Assembly (NCBI GenBank): GCA_004558805.1
Contig: SFDE01000017.1
Span: 1-64,000 of the forward strand
Origin: Faecalibacterium prausnitzii
GTDB taxonomy: Bacteria; Bacillota; Clostridia; Oscillospirales; Ruminococcaceae
Length of the DNA: 64,000 bases
Reading direction: 5' to 3'
The first letter of the stretch is position 1. Every line of letters starts with the position of its first letter. This document shows, piece by piece, positions 44,910-52,500 of this stretch. The notes beneath the pieces were generated by a model. That model searched no databases and was not told where the DNA came from. It worked only from the letters and a program-made list of their open reading frames with translations. The translations under genes and the position numbers were made by a program.

Positions 44910-45821
44910 ATGTGTTTGAAGGATCTCCGTGATGAATTTCTGTACGACTGTGAATGCCGCCATCTTGCCAAAGGCTCCCTGCGCAACTACCGGGCAGCGA
45001 CACGATTTCTGGTGGACTTTCTGGAATCGAAGCACATCACTGAACTGGAGGAGGTCAAGCCACACCACATCCGGGATCTGATGAAGGAAAAGCAGGACAT
45101 GGGTAGCACGCCACGGTACATCAATGATCTGCTCAAAGTCTGGCGGACTTGGTTCAATTATCTGGTGACCGAGGGCTATGTGGATGAGCGGGATAACCCG
45201 GCCAAGAAGGTGAAGCCTCTTCGTCAGCCCAAAACCATCATTGATACCTTTACCGTGGATGAGATGAGGCGGATGATCCGATTTTACGATGGGACAGATT
45301 TCCTGTCGGTGAGGAATAAGACCATCATTATGCTGCTGTTCGACACCGGGATGCGCTGCAATGAGATGATCCTGATGGAGCCGGAAGACATCAAACCGGA
45401 CTATATTCTGGTCAAGCATGGCAAGGGCAGCAAGGAACGCGTGGTGCCAAAGTCGCCTGCGCTGTCCAAGCAACTGATGAAGTATCGTACCCTACGGGAT
45501 GCCTATTTAAAGGAATACCCCAGTCGCCACAAGAACCTGTTTCTCAGCAAAAACGGGAAGCCTTTGACGGATGAAGCAGTTGCCCGGATGCTGAAACATG
45601 CGGCAAAAGAGGTGGGAGTGTCGCCCTCGGTACGCGTTAGTCCGCATACCTGCCGCCATACCTTCGCCCAGATGCAGTTGAAGAACGGTTTGGATCTGTA
45701 CAGTGTCTCTCGCCTGATGGGGCACGTCAATATCATGATTACCCAGCGCTACCTGCTTGGCATCAAGGATAAGGACATAGTGGATCGCGGGACGCAGACC
45801 AGCCCCCTGATGAACCTGTAA
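44910..45821 (+). CDS. tyrosine recombinase / integrase (XerC/D-like)
   Basis: A 303-residue site-specific recombinase. The N-terminal SAM-like core-binding domain is at 1-90 and the catalytic domain at about 115-295. Active-site residues are Arg in FDTGMRCNEM near 146, Lys in HGKGSKERVVP near 176, His-x-x-Arg in SPHTCRHTFA near 247, His in LMGHVNIMITQRY near 270, and the nucleophile Tyr in QRYLLG near 279. The start at 44910 (MCLKDLRDEF) has AGAAAGG about ten bases upstream, inside the hairpin. It probably moves the element that follows. Convergent with an XRE repressor. Confidence 0.92.
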   Translation: MCLKDLRDEFLYDCECRHLAKGSLRNYRAATRFLVDFLESKHITELEEVKPHHIRDLMKEKQDMGSTPRYINDLLKVWRTWFNYLVTEGYVDERDNPAKKVKPLRQPKTIIDTFTVDEMRRMIRFYDGTDFLSVRNKTIIMLLFDTGMRCNEMILMEPEDIKPDYILVKHGKGSKERVVPKSPALSKQLMKYRTLRDAYLKEYPSRHKNLFLSKNGKPLTDEAVARMLKHAAKEVGVSPSVRVSPHTCRHTFAQMQLKNGLDLYSVSRLMGHVNIMITQRYLLGIKDKDIVDRGTQTSPLMNL

Positions 45822-45844
45822 AAAACTGAATCGTACACCTCAAG

Positions 45845-45878
45845 AGCAGTCCCGCCGGGTAGTGGGGCTGCTTTTTTG
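45845..45878 (+). terminator. terminator of the integrase
   Basis: AGCAGTCCC pairs with GGGGCTGCT (one wobble-type mismatch) and is followed by TTTTT. Confidence 0.8.
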
Positions 45879-45891
45879 GGTGGATGGGCAT

Positions 45892-45930
45892 AAAAATACC
45901 CCCATTGCTCTATGGAGAGAAATGAGGGGG
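45892..45930 (-). terminator. terminator of the XRE repressor gene
   Basis: Read leftward, CCCCCTCATT pairs with AATGGGGG and is followed by TATTTTTA. The inner sequence resembles two other terminators of this region (near 52446 and 53525). Confidence 0.75.
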
Positions 45931-45936
45931 ATGGAA

Positions 45937-46572
45937 TCAGTCTGCTTCGGTGTCCAGATTTTCGAGAAGCTCGGTAAAACTTGGCGTGGCATACTGATCG
46001 TTGAAGCTACTTAAATAGGACAAGCTCATAAGCGCCTGATTCAGTTGAAAGACAGCCTTGTTGTTGGAATGCTTCAGCAGGAAGATGAACTCGCGCCGCA
46101 AATCACCCTCAAACTGATGGACCCTTATGGATAGCAGAAGCTGCACAATGACTTCCTGCCCAAGAGGATTTAGCTGGTCGAATTCGCATAGGGAGCTGTG
46201 CCTTTTGTCGCCTGGATCAAACGGAAAACGGTCGTTTTTTTCGTTATTGTACGAGTTGTCTTCCGTATCTTTTTGCTGATTGGTGATTTCATCATCAGAA
46301 GGGTGACGCATTGAGCTTTTTGGGTTGCTGTATGATGAATAATGCTCACCCAAGAGCTCGGTCATGCTGGGCACAGCGGAGCCCATTAATATTCCAACGG
46401 ATACGTCCAGGGATTGTGCGATTTGCTCCAGCAGATTGAGGTCGAACCGTTCGCTGTCGCGATTCAACATGTTATATAAAGTGGTATAGGGGATATCAAC
46501 CCTGCGGCTGAGTTCTTTGATGGAAATCCCCCTAACTTCCGCAACGGCCTTAATGTTCTGGCAGACGCTCAT
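45937..46572 (-). CDS. XRE/Cro-CI-type repressor
   Basis: A 211-residue regulator. Residues 4-62 form an HTH_XRE domain (GISIKELSRRVDIPYTTLYNMLNRDSERFDLNLLEQIAQSLDVSVG). A Ser/Asn/Asp-rich linker (80-120) and a helical C-terminal domain (125-211) of unknown fold follow. There is no LexA-type Ser-Lys protease, so control would not be by self-cleavage. AAAGGAGTG precedes the start. It has a near-consensus promoter and faces a strong rightward promoter, so it probably represses the operon at 47026-51571. Confidence 0.85.
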   Translation of the reverse strand: MSVCQNIKAVAEVRGISIKELSRRVDIPYTTLYNMLNRDSERFDLNLLEQIAQSLDVSVGILMGSAVPSMTELLGEHYSSYSNPKSSMRHPSDDEITNQQKDTEDNSYNNEKNDRFPFDPGDKRHSSLCEFDQLNPLGQEVIVQLLLSIRVHQFEGDLRREFIFLLKHSNNKAVFQLNQALMSLSYLSSFNDQYATPSFTELLENLDTEAD

Positions 46573-46603
46573 TCTGAAACACTCCTTTCTAATAGGTATT
46601 TAT

Positions 46604-46632
46604 ATAATATCATGGAGTTCTAAAGCTGTCAA
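46604..46632 (-). promoter_or_regulatory. repressor promoter
   Basis: Read leftward: TTGACA (46627-46632), a 17-bp spacer and TATTAT (46604-46609). Confidence 0.8.
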
Positions 46633-46673
46633 CAATTGCAAGAACGAAAAAAGCAAAAAACGGAAATTTGAAA

Positions 46674-46688
46674 TTGCAGACGTTGCAA
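46674..46688. promoter_or_regulatory. candidate operator between the divergent promoters
   Basis: TTGCA-gacgt-TGCAA is an inverted repeat midway between the leftward and rightward promoters; another TTGCAAG lies near 46635. It is a plausible site for the XRE repressor, by inference only. Confidence 0.4.
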
Positions 46689-46723
46689 AATTCTCAAAAT
46701 AAATATTTTGTTTCAAAAAATTC

Positions 46724-46752
46724 TTGACAAAGGTACCTGATGGTGGTATACT
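46724..46752 (+). promoter_or_regulatory. rightward promoter of the small-protein operon
   Basis: TTGACA (46724-46729), a 17-bp spacer and TATACT (46747-46752), almost perfect consensus. It would start transcription near 46759. Confidence 0.85.
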
Positions 46753-46761
46753 CACGACACG

Positions 46762-46884
46762 ATGTTGACAAAACAGGAATTCTTGTGCGGCTTTCCAACG
46801 TTGACAATTCTTAAGAAGGGAGGAGTTCATCGTGAACAGAAATCTGGTTCCGTTCTTTGGGACGGGATAGGAAGATACTGCTGA
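46762..46884 (+). CDS. possible 40-residue leaderless mini-ORF
   Basis: The ATG lies about three bases after the predicted transcription start, with no ribosome site, so it could only be read as a leaderless message. The predicted 40-residue product begins MLTKQEFLCGFPTLTILKKG. It shows no recognised domain. The frame may be chance; its main interest is the strong out-of-frame start nested inside it. Confidence 0.25.
   Translation: MLTKQEFLCGFPTLTILKKGGVHREQKSGSVLWDGIGRYC
46832..46870 (+). CDS. possible 12-residue leader peptide
   Basis: The peptide MNRNLVPFFGTG starts at GTG 46832 with an excellent ribosome site, AAGGGAGGAG, six bases upstream. It lies in the leader of the small-protein operon. 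Downstream hairpins at 46928-46939 (GTCCTTAAGGAC) and 46949-46963 could form an attenuator or structured RNA. Peptide synthesis is inferred from the ribosome site only. Confidence 0.4.
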   Translation: MNRNLVPFFGTG

Positions 46885-47025
46885 AGCGGCCAGGAGTGGC
46901 AAGGCAGCAAAAGTGAAGGTCTGGTTTGTCCTTAAGGACATAGCGTCCGGGCAGCGCCCTGCCAACAAGGGGACCTGGACATAGACTCTGGCAAAATGAA
47001 CAAAAAATACAATGTGGAGGTGTTG
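46885..47025 (+). other. hairpin-rich leader of the small-protein operon
   Basis: The stretch contains the palindrome GTCCTTAAGGAC (46928-46939) and a hairpin GGCAG-cgcc-CTGCC inside a GTCC...GGAC clamp (46945-46974). No terminator T-run follows. It may be a structured leader RNA of unknown type. Confidence 0.35.
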
Positions 47026-47340
47026 ATGATGCTGAAAGTTTGGAATAACTATTATCTGGATGCGAACCGCATGTGTTATACGTTGAAAAAGGCGCATACG
47101 AAAGCCGATGGCGGGGTGGAGTACGATATTTGTACCTATCATGCAAGGCTGGAGGAGGCGCTGGCAGAAGTTGTAAGACGCACGATTCGTGAGGGAGTCG
47201 CCAGCGGGGAGCTGAAGGAATGGGAACAGGTGCGTGCTGAACTCCAACGGCTGGAGAGCAAGGCGCGGGGGCTGTTGCAGTCCATCTGCCCGGCGGACAA
47301 GGCTTTGACCTTAACTCTGAAGAGCAATAAATGTGCATAA
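47026..47340 (+). CDS. small helical protein of unknown function
   Basis: A 104-residue soluble protein (MMLKVWNNYYLDANRMCYTLKKAH...). The second half is a long amphipathic helix rich in Arg and Glu (about 45-90), suggesting a coiled coil. GGAGG (47016-47020) gives a start at ATG 47026 or 47029; a longer frame from 46996 lacks a ribosome site. No family is recognised. First clear gene of the rightward operon that ends with the helicase. Confidence 0.6.
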   Translation: MMLKVWNNYYLDANRMCYTLKKAHTKADGGVEYDICTYHARLEEALAEVVRRTIREGVASGELKEWEQVRAELQRLESKARGLLQSICPADKALTLTLKSNKCA

Positions 47341-47356
47341 TGAAAGGGAAACTGAT

Positions 47357-47656
47357 ATGATCGAACTTTACTTCAATGATGCGAATCTCATGCCCGAGAA
47401 CCGTGAAGAGGAGCAGTATGCAGAGGCGGCACTCAACAGCATTCTGGCTGGAAAAACGGCTGACGTGGAGATGTGTATCCAGCCCTGCTTTTACGATGCT
47501 CCGCTGCACAAGGGGTTGCTGTACAATCTGGACGACGGCACAACGCTGCGGATCAGACCTATCCTGAATGAGGTGGGCGAGCCGGAGCTGCTCATCAGAT
47601 GCGTTACGGAGGAGAGCGTCGAGACAGTCTACCAGGGGGGTGCGAATTACGACTAA
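47357..47656 (+). CDS. family alpha small protein 1
   Basis: A 99-residue acidic protein. It shares a clear pattern with the protein at 48134: a short beta start (ELYFND against DIYMNG), EEE, ALNSILAGKT against ILNAALSGKT, two spaced Cys, DDGTTLRIRPIL against CDGTDMTVTPTL, and GEPELLIRC against GNPEMEICC. The fold is probably mixed alpha/beta. Function unknown. Ribosome site GAAAGGGAAACTG; 16 bases after the preceding gene. Confidence 0.6.
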   Translation: MIELYFNDANLMPENREEEQYAEAALNSILAGKTADVEMCIQPCFYDAPLHKGLLYNLDDGTTLRIRPILNEVGEPELLIRCVTEESVETVYQGGANYD

Positions 47657-47722
47657 GGCGAGCACCGAACCGACAATGAACCTGTTTTCAAAAATAAATT
47701 TTAATGAAAAGGAGCTATTATT

Positions 47723-48022
47723 ATGGTTGAAAATAACGTAAAAGAGAATCTGCTTGACGATGAGGAGGAAATCTATGTGAACCTGAATGATCTGGTGAAC
47801 CTCAGAGAGTCGGCGGAACTCAAGGAAGCCGCAGATGCATTTGAACGCTACTTGGAGGACTATGCGCTGGCAACAGGAATGCCGCAGAGCGTCTTGTCGG
47901 ATATCTGCCATCTGTCTGTACAGGCAGCACACAGGGGAATGGAATTCTGCTTTATGAAAGGGTTTGAGCTGGGCGCTCGTGCAATGCGAAGCGCACTGGA
48001 AGAGGAGATGATGGAGGGGTGA
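47723..48022 (+). CDS. family beta small helical protein 1
   Basis: A 99-residue acidic, helical protein. Its pattern is a helix with AADAFERYLED, then SDICHLSVQAAHRGMEFCFMKGFELGARAM, similar in layout to the proteins at 48731 and 49185 and to DUF6809-type small proteins often found in Oscillospiraceae mobile DNA. That family link is by memory of a pattern and is weak. Ribosome site AAAAGGAGCT. Confidence 0.55.
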   Translation: MVENNVKENLLDDEEEIYVNLNDLVNLRESAELKEAADAFERYLEDYALATGMPQSVLSDICHLSVQAAHRGMEFCFMKGFELGARAMRSALEEEMMEG

Positions 48023-48133
48023 AGCAGTGAGCAGAAGACAAGCAGCGGCATCATGGTACTACAGAACAAGCAAGAGGTTTGATAACACTAACCATGATAG
48101 CCTTTTAATCAACCAAACAGGAGGAACAAGACT

Positions 48134-48712
48134 ATGACTGATATTTACATGAACGGTGCCGAGGTCCATGCCGAAACACCTGAAGAAGAGCGGGAAGCAT
48201 CGCTGATTCTGAACGCAGCACTGTCCGGGAAAACGACTCCGGCGGACGGATGCATCTGTCCGGCTCAAAGGGATTCCACGGTCGGTAAAGGCTTTTCGAT
48301 GCGTTTTTGCGATGGTACGGATATGACCGTTACCCCTACCTTAGATGTAGAAGGCAACCCCGAAATGGAGATCTGCTGCAACATGGGGGATGTCGTTGAG
48401 GAGACAGCAGAAGAGCCGACCTACTATTATGAAGTGACGCTTGAACCAAAGCCTGTGCTGCGAAGCTATATTGCTGCCGCGTATGATCTTTGCAATGAAC
48501 TGACCGACAGTGAGCTTGAGCAGATGGGGCATGACCGGAAAACGGGGCGCATTCGTCTGTTGCATGCGCTGGAAACGGTGGATGCACTGGCCGATTACAG
48601 CGAAGAGGCGGCGACGGAAGAGTTCGGAAATTATATGGATGCGAATTTTCCCAATGTGACGTTCAAGCCGGAGTTTGTAAATCCCAGGGCGGCACGATGG
48701 TGTGGAATGTAA
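48134..48712 (+). CDS. family alpha protein 2 with extra C-terminal domain
   Basis: A 192-residue protein. Residues 1-85 are a paralogue of the protein at 47357 (see the matching EEE, GKT, DGT and PE blocks). Residues 98-192 form an additional helical region (SYIAAAYDLCNELTDSELEQM... and HALETVDALADYSEEAATEEFG) not present in the shorter copy. No catalytic motif is seen. Ribosome site CAGGAGGAACAAG. It sits 111 bases after the family beta gene with no terminator, so it is probably in the same transcript. Confidence 0.6.
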   Translation: MTDIYMNGAEVHAETPEEEREASLILNAALSGKTTPADGCICPAQRDSTVGKGFSMRFCDGTDMTVTPTLDVEGNPEMEICCNMGDVVEETAEEPTYYYEVTLEPKPVLRSYIAAAYDLCNELTDSELEQMGHDRKTGRIRLLHALETVDALADYSEEAATEEFGNYMDANFPNVTFKPEFVNPRAARWCGM

Positions 48713-48730
48713 AGGATAAGGAGGAGACTT

Positions 48731-49057
48731 ATGATGGATAACAAGACCTGTAGAGTGGACATTTTGAGCGTATCGCTGGGGGATGAAGGCTATTTGATCA
48801 TCCCTCGTGAGACGCGTGAACTGTGTGAGCCGCTGGTCAAGGCCGCAGATGCGCTGGAGAGGGCGCTGGGGGACCTTCCGGTTGATGAGGCGGACCAGAA
48901 CAGAATCGCACGGTTGTCGGCAGAGCTGATGGCCCAAGCAGAACAATACGCTGTAGAGCTGGGGATCCAGGCATACTTGGAGTTTACCAGAACGCTGAGC
49001 CCTGAGATGAATGCTGAACTTGAAGGGCACAAGGACAATGAGGTGCCAGAGACATGA
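48731..49057 (+). CDS. family beta small helical protein 2
   Basis: A 108-residue helical protein. VKAADALERALGDLP followed by IARLSAELMAQAEQYAVELGIQAYLEF matches the layout of the protein at 47723. A short beta hairpin (DILSVSLGDEGYLIIPRETREL) comes first. The start is one of two tandem ATGs after AAGGAGGAGA; 18 bases after the preceding gene. It appears to be a second copy of an alpha-beta gene pair. Confidence 0.55.
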   Translation: MMDNKTCRVDILSVSLGDEGYLIIPRETRELCEPLVKAADALERALGDLPVDEADQNRIARLSAELMAQAEQYAVELGIQAYLEFTRTLSPEMNAELEGHKDNEVPET

Positions 49058-49184
49058 TTCGAGGCACAGAAGGTCAACAACGTCCCGGGAGGTGCTGCAT
49101 AATATGTGGAACCTAAAGGTTGCTCCGTACCCCGCCGTGAAAGAACTAAAAAATACGATTATAGATATGAAAAAGGAGATCAAA

Positions 49185-49457
49185 ATGAGTTTTTTAAAAG
49201 ATGTATTTCAGACCGCTGACGAGATCAAGCAGAACGAAGAGAAGTTCAAAAGTGTTGTGGAGGCAAGCTTTCATCAGCTGGATACGCTTGTTCGACCGTA
49301 TCTGAGCGAAGTGCAGAACGAGACCCTATCTGAAATTCTGGAAGGGCTGGTTGCGTCCGTTGCCGAGCATTCGTTCCAAATCGGCTACAGCAGCGCCATG
49401 CAGACGTTTGCAGAAGCGGCAGCAGCACTTGAGGCGGGGTCCCATGTGCAGCAGTAA
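49185..49457 (+). CDS. family beta small helical protein 3
   Basis: A 90-residue helical protein: FKSVVEASFHQLDTLVRPYL then LSEILEGLVASVAEHSFQIGYSSAMQTF, again with the closing F-x-x-G helix pattern of the family. AAAAAGGAG lies six bases before ATG 49185; a longer in-frame start at 49104 behind GGGAGGTG would add 27 residues. Function unknown. It precedes the helicase gene by 197 bases. Confidence 0.5.
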   Translation: MSFLKDVFQTADEIKQNEEKFKSVVEASFHQLDTLVRPYLSEVQNETLSEILEGLVASVAEHSFQIGYSSAMQTFAEAAAALEAGSHVQQ

Positions 49458-49654
49458 AACAAAAACCACCTTACCTGCGCCAACAGGTAAAGCGGCCATA
49501 GAGACGGGAATAGTGTGTGTTGATCTTTCCCGCCCCTATAATACCACAAAACGAAGCATTTGACCAGTTTTTCTGGGGAAACGCTAACAAACCGGCGCAT
49601 GGTCTGGCAGGATGGTTGGGCTGTGCGCCTTATATTATTATAGAGGATATCAAT

Positions 49655-51571
49655 ATGAGTGATGAAAAGACACGTTGGCCATTCGGTGGTTTTTTCCTGA
49701 AGCCGTCCGATGAACAGAACGGGACACATGAATATGAGGAATATCTACGCAACTGCAAGGAGAGCCCATTGACCGAGAAAGAGCAGCAGGAATGGACAGA
49801 AAGCGCCCGTGCAGCGATTGCAGAGCTGGAACAATTGAACGCAGAGCCGGAGCCCACCAGACAGGCAGCAGAGGCGGAGGGAATATCCGGTCCACAGATG
49901 CCAGAGCCCGCCGAGCTGCAGAATGGGTGCTGTACCGGACAGGAGGCAGAGGAAGCGCCGGAGGTGGTGCCCGCAGAAGCAATCGTGCCACTGGGACAGA
50001 TAGGAGGGGATGCCCCGGCGGAGAAGGAGCAGTGGGCGTATGCTTCAGGGCTGATCGGTGATGCATTCCAGCATTGGGAAAATGGAAGAGTCCTTCTGGA
50101 CATGGGAACCGGACGCGGCAAGAACGAATTTATCATTAAGAGGCTGGTGAGTTGGCGCATTGATGAAATGCTGACAAATATGATCATAGGCCGGGTTCTA
50201 TGCCTCTGCCCGCTAAAGACCCTTCACGCCGAGATGCTCCAACGCAGAATGGAAGCCGCCAATGCCGAGTCCGACGGTGAGCCAACGGAAATAGCAATGA
50301 CCTATGATGCGTTGTACGAGTTCATGCTAGAAGTCCAGACCTACCAGTATATCGAGGCAAGATACAGGAATGACCCGGCATCGCTGAAAAAGTATTTGGC
50401 ACGGTTTAAGTACATCGTCGCGGATGAGTGTCACTATTTTACGGATTTTTCCTCTTATGGGATCAATACCTATCTGTCGCTGGAAGTGCTTCAGAAGGCC
50501 GAAGCTGACCATGTGGTTATCTACATGAGCGCAACGGGAGAGGAGACCTATAAGCTGCTGGAGGAGACCGCAAAGATTCCAGAAGACCGCATCTACCAAC
50601 TGCCGCAGGATTACCGGCATATCAAGCAGAAATACTTCTATTCGAGGGAAAATCTGGTCATGATGCTAAAAAGTCTCCCGGAAGACGAAAAAGCTGTTAT
50701 CTTTGTATCATCCGGCGAGGATCTGCTCAAAATGAAGGAGATATTCGGCGATACAGCTGCCTATTACTGCTCCGATAACAACCCGAAATACGGAAAGAGA
50801 TTCAATGAGCTGACGGAATGTGTCAAGGACAGAAAGCTCCAAAAAAGATATTTTTTCACCACAAAGGCGTTTGGCATAGGCACCGAGATCAAAGACCGTA
50901 CGGTAAAACACCTGTATATTGACCAATGGAAGCCAACGGACATCATTCAGTCAGCAGGTCGAAAACGTCCGCTTGATGTCGACGATACCTGCACGGTCTA
51001 TTTTCGTGATTATGATGCGGACTGGTATTATGGTGACTTGAAGAAATTTAAGGCTATCGTGACAGAAGAGCTAAAGCCAGCAGTGGCATATCTTGCGGGG
51101 GCGGAGGCATTTGAAGTATTCCGAAACAGTGGAACGCCCGATAGTATCAACAAAAAAATAAGAAAGTGCAGGATCATGGAGTTCGATGATGCAAAGGGGG
51201 AATACCGCGTGAATCTGCTTGGCGTCCGACAATTGAAGCGTGAATTGGAGCTGCTCAACGAAATGCTCGAAACGTCATATAAGCAGGTCTTTGCAAAGTA
51301 TGCGCCGGTGTTAGCAGAGGAAACAGTGCCGTATTGCTTTGACTCGGTGACGGACTGGATAAAAGCGCACTTGAATCAGCCAATGTTGAAGGAAGAGATG
51401 TACGAAAGTATCATGGCCTTGAAGGTGTTCAAAGAGTATAAAGGACGTCCGATGGGGCAGGACATATTAAATCGTAAGCTTCAAATCTATGGCGTCGAGA
51501 TCATTACAGTTCGAGAATTTAAGAGAAACGAGAATCGCAATAAAACATTCTGGAAATTGATTCGGATATGA
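49655..51571 (+). CDS. SF2 helicase with DECH box and altered Walker A
   Basis: A 638-residue protein. Residues 1-120 are acidic and low in structure (Glu/Pro/Ala-rich). The helicase core follows, with motif I LDMGTGRGKNEF near 153 (GRGKN in place of GKT/S), motif II VADECHYF near 260, motif III YMSATG near 290, and motif VI IIQSAGRKRP near 431. A C-terminal region of about 150 residues has no known domain. The role could be in DNA processing or defence of the element. The start at 49655 follows AGAGGATAT. It ends the rightward operon. GC content is clearly lower than in the core genome. Confidence 0.75.
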   Translation: MSDEKTRWPFGGFFLKPSDEQNGTHEYEEYLRNCKESPLTEKEQQEWTESARAAIAELEQLNAEPEPTRQAAEAEGISGPQMPEPAELQNGCCTGQEAEEAPEVVPAEAIVPLGQIGGDAPAEKEQWAYASGLIGDAFQHWENGRVLLDMGTGRGKNEFIIKRLVSWRIDEMLTNMIIGRVLCLCPLKTLHAEMLQRRMEAANAESDGEPTEIAMTYDALYEFMLEVQTYQYIEARYRNDPASLKKYLARFKYIVADECHYFTDFSSYGINTYLSLEVLQKAEADHVVIYMSATGEETYKLLEETAKIPEDRIYQLPQDYRHIKQKYFYSRENLVMMLKSLPEDEKAVIFVSSGEDLLKMKEIFGDTAAYYCSDNNPKYGKRFNELTECVKDRKLQKRYFFTTKAFGIGTEIKDRTVKHLYIDQWKPTDIIQSAGRKRPLDVDDTCTVYFRDYDADWYYGDLKKFKAIVTEELKPAVAYLAGAEAFEVFRNSGTPDSINKKIRKCRIMEFDDAKGEYRVNLLGVRQLKRELELLNEMLETSYKQVFAKYAPVLAEETVPYCFDSVTDWIKAHLNQPMLKEEMYESIMALKVFKEYKGRPMGQDILNRKLQIYGVEIITVREFKRNENRNKTFWKLIRI

Positions 51572-52197
51572 TTTTGGCGCAAAAATTGTACTCGCTCTAT
51601 ATAGAATAGGTGCAAAAAATGAGCCAAATTTAGACAACAGAATAGAGAACAAGAGAAGAAATTGTTTGTGAGTGATTTGTTATTCGTGAATACTTTGATG
51701 TCGAGCTTGCGAGATATTAAAGTGTTTACGAAAAAAGAGAAAGAAAATGAGGGGGTGGGAGAAGAAGGAAACCCACCATGGATTCGATCTGAGGGAACCT
51801 GTTAAAGAATTGACGTGAAATAGTCAAAAATGAGAAGCAGTGGGGTGGTTTCCAAAATTTGAATATAGCTCGATGATGCGTCGATTTTTCACAAGTGTGG
51901 AAAGCGCGATGATGCGTCGAATACTGCTAAATTAGTAAGCGTCTGCCAGGCGGATGGCGTCACAAATCGTTCCAAAAGCTCACCCCTCAAATAGAGGGTC
52001 GATAAACTGTTATCAAAATGATTACGGTTGGAAAAGCTCAGTGGACAAAACGACTGCTGAGATCCGTATTTTATTGATGGTGCAATCAATGAATATTATC
52101 TGAGTCGGTAAAAGTTCAACAGCGCTCAGATAGGGAGTCGTTATTTCGCAGTAGCCCTCGATTTGTGGGGCGCACAAAACTCCTCAGAGTAGATGAC
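51572..52197. other. gene-poor, hairpin-rich region
   Basis: There is no convincing gene in this stretch. It contains a 14-bp direct repeat CGATGATGCGTCGA at 51871-51884 and 51907-51920, and many small hairpins: CCCCTC/GAGGG near 51985-52000, CTCAG/CTGAG near 52037-52061, ATTGAT-ggtgca-ATCAAT at 52073-52090, and CTGAG/CTCAG near 52101-52127. The base composition is near AT-balanced. It could be an origin, a transfer origin or a structured RNA. Confidence 0.45.
51871..51920. repeat. 14-bp direct repeat pair
   Basis: CGATGATGCGTCGA occurs at 51871-51884 and again at 51907-51920, with starts 36 bp apart. It includes the near-palindrome CGAtgatgcgTCG. Confidence 0.8.
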
Positions 52198-52432
52198 GGC
52201 TTTCTATGATGCTACGCAAGTTATGACGGACAATTTTACGGTATTTCGCTTTTTACGATTAACTGTTACCATCAACACCCGTCATTTTGACGGTGGTTGA
52301 AACCAAATCAAGACAGTTCCGTGTGTGACTTCTTACCTCAATTACCAAATTGGTAATCGAGCTCAATGGGTCAAGATAAGCTTTGTTGCATTGATGGAAT
52401 CGCCATATGCGCCCCGTACCAAATAGTACACC
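52198..52432. repeat. covarying structured repeat, copy A
   Basis: About 235 bases that align with copy B (53108-53345). Shared blocks are ACAATTTTACG, TTGAAA, CGAGCTCA.YGGGTCAA, GAATCGC and CGTACCAAA. Hairpins at 52280-52292 (CGTCA/TGACG), 52341-52357 (ATTACC/GGTAAT) and GTAC-caaata-GTAC near 52414 sit at the same places in copy B, with changed but still complementary stems. The transcribed strand is unknown. Confidence 0.7.
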
Positions 52433-52445
52433 CTCATCAAGACAC

Positions 52446-52487
52446 AAAAATACCCCACTGCTCGGCATAGAGTAGCGGGACGCTTGT
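52446..52487 (-). terminator. terminator of the Spo0A-C gene
   Basis: Read leftward, CCCGCTACTC pairs with the GCAGTGGGG side and is followed by TATTTTTG. Confidence 0.7.
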
Positions 52488-52500
52488 TGTTGAAGGGCAC

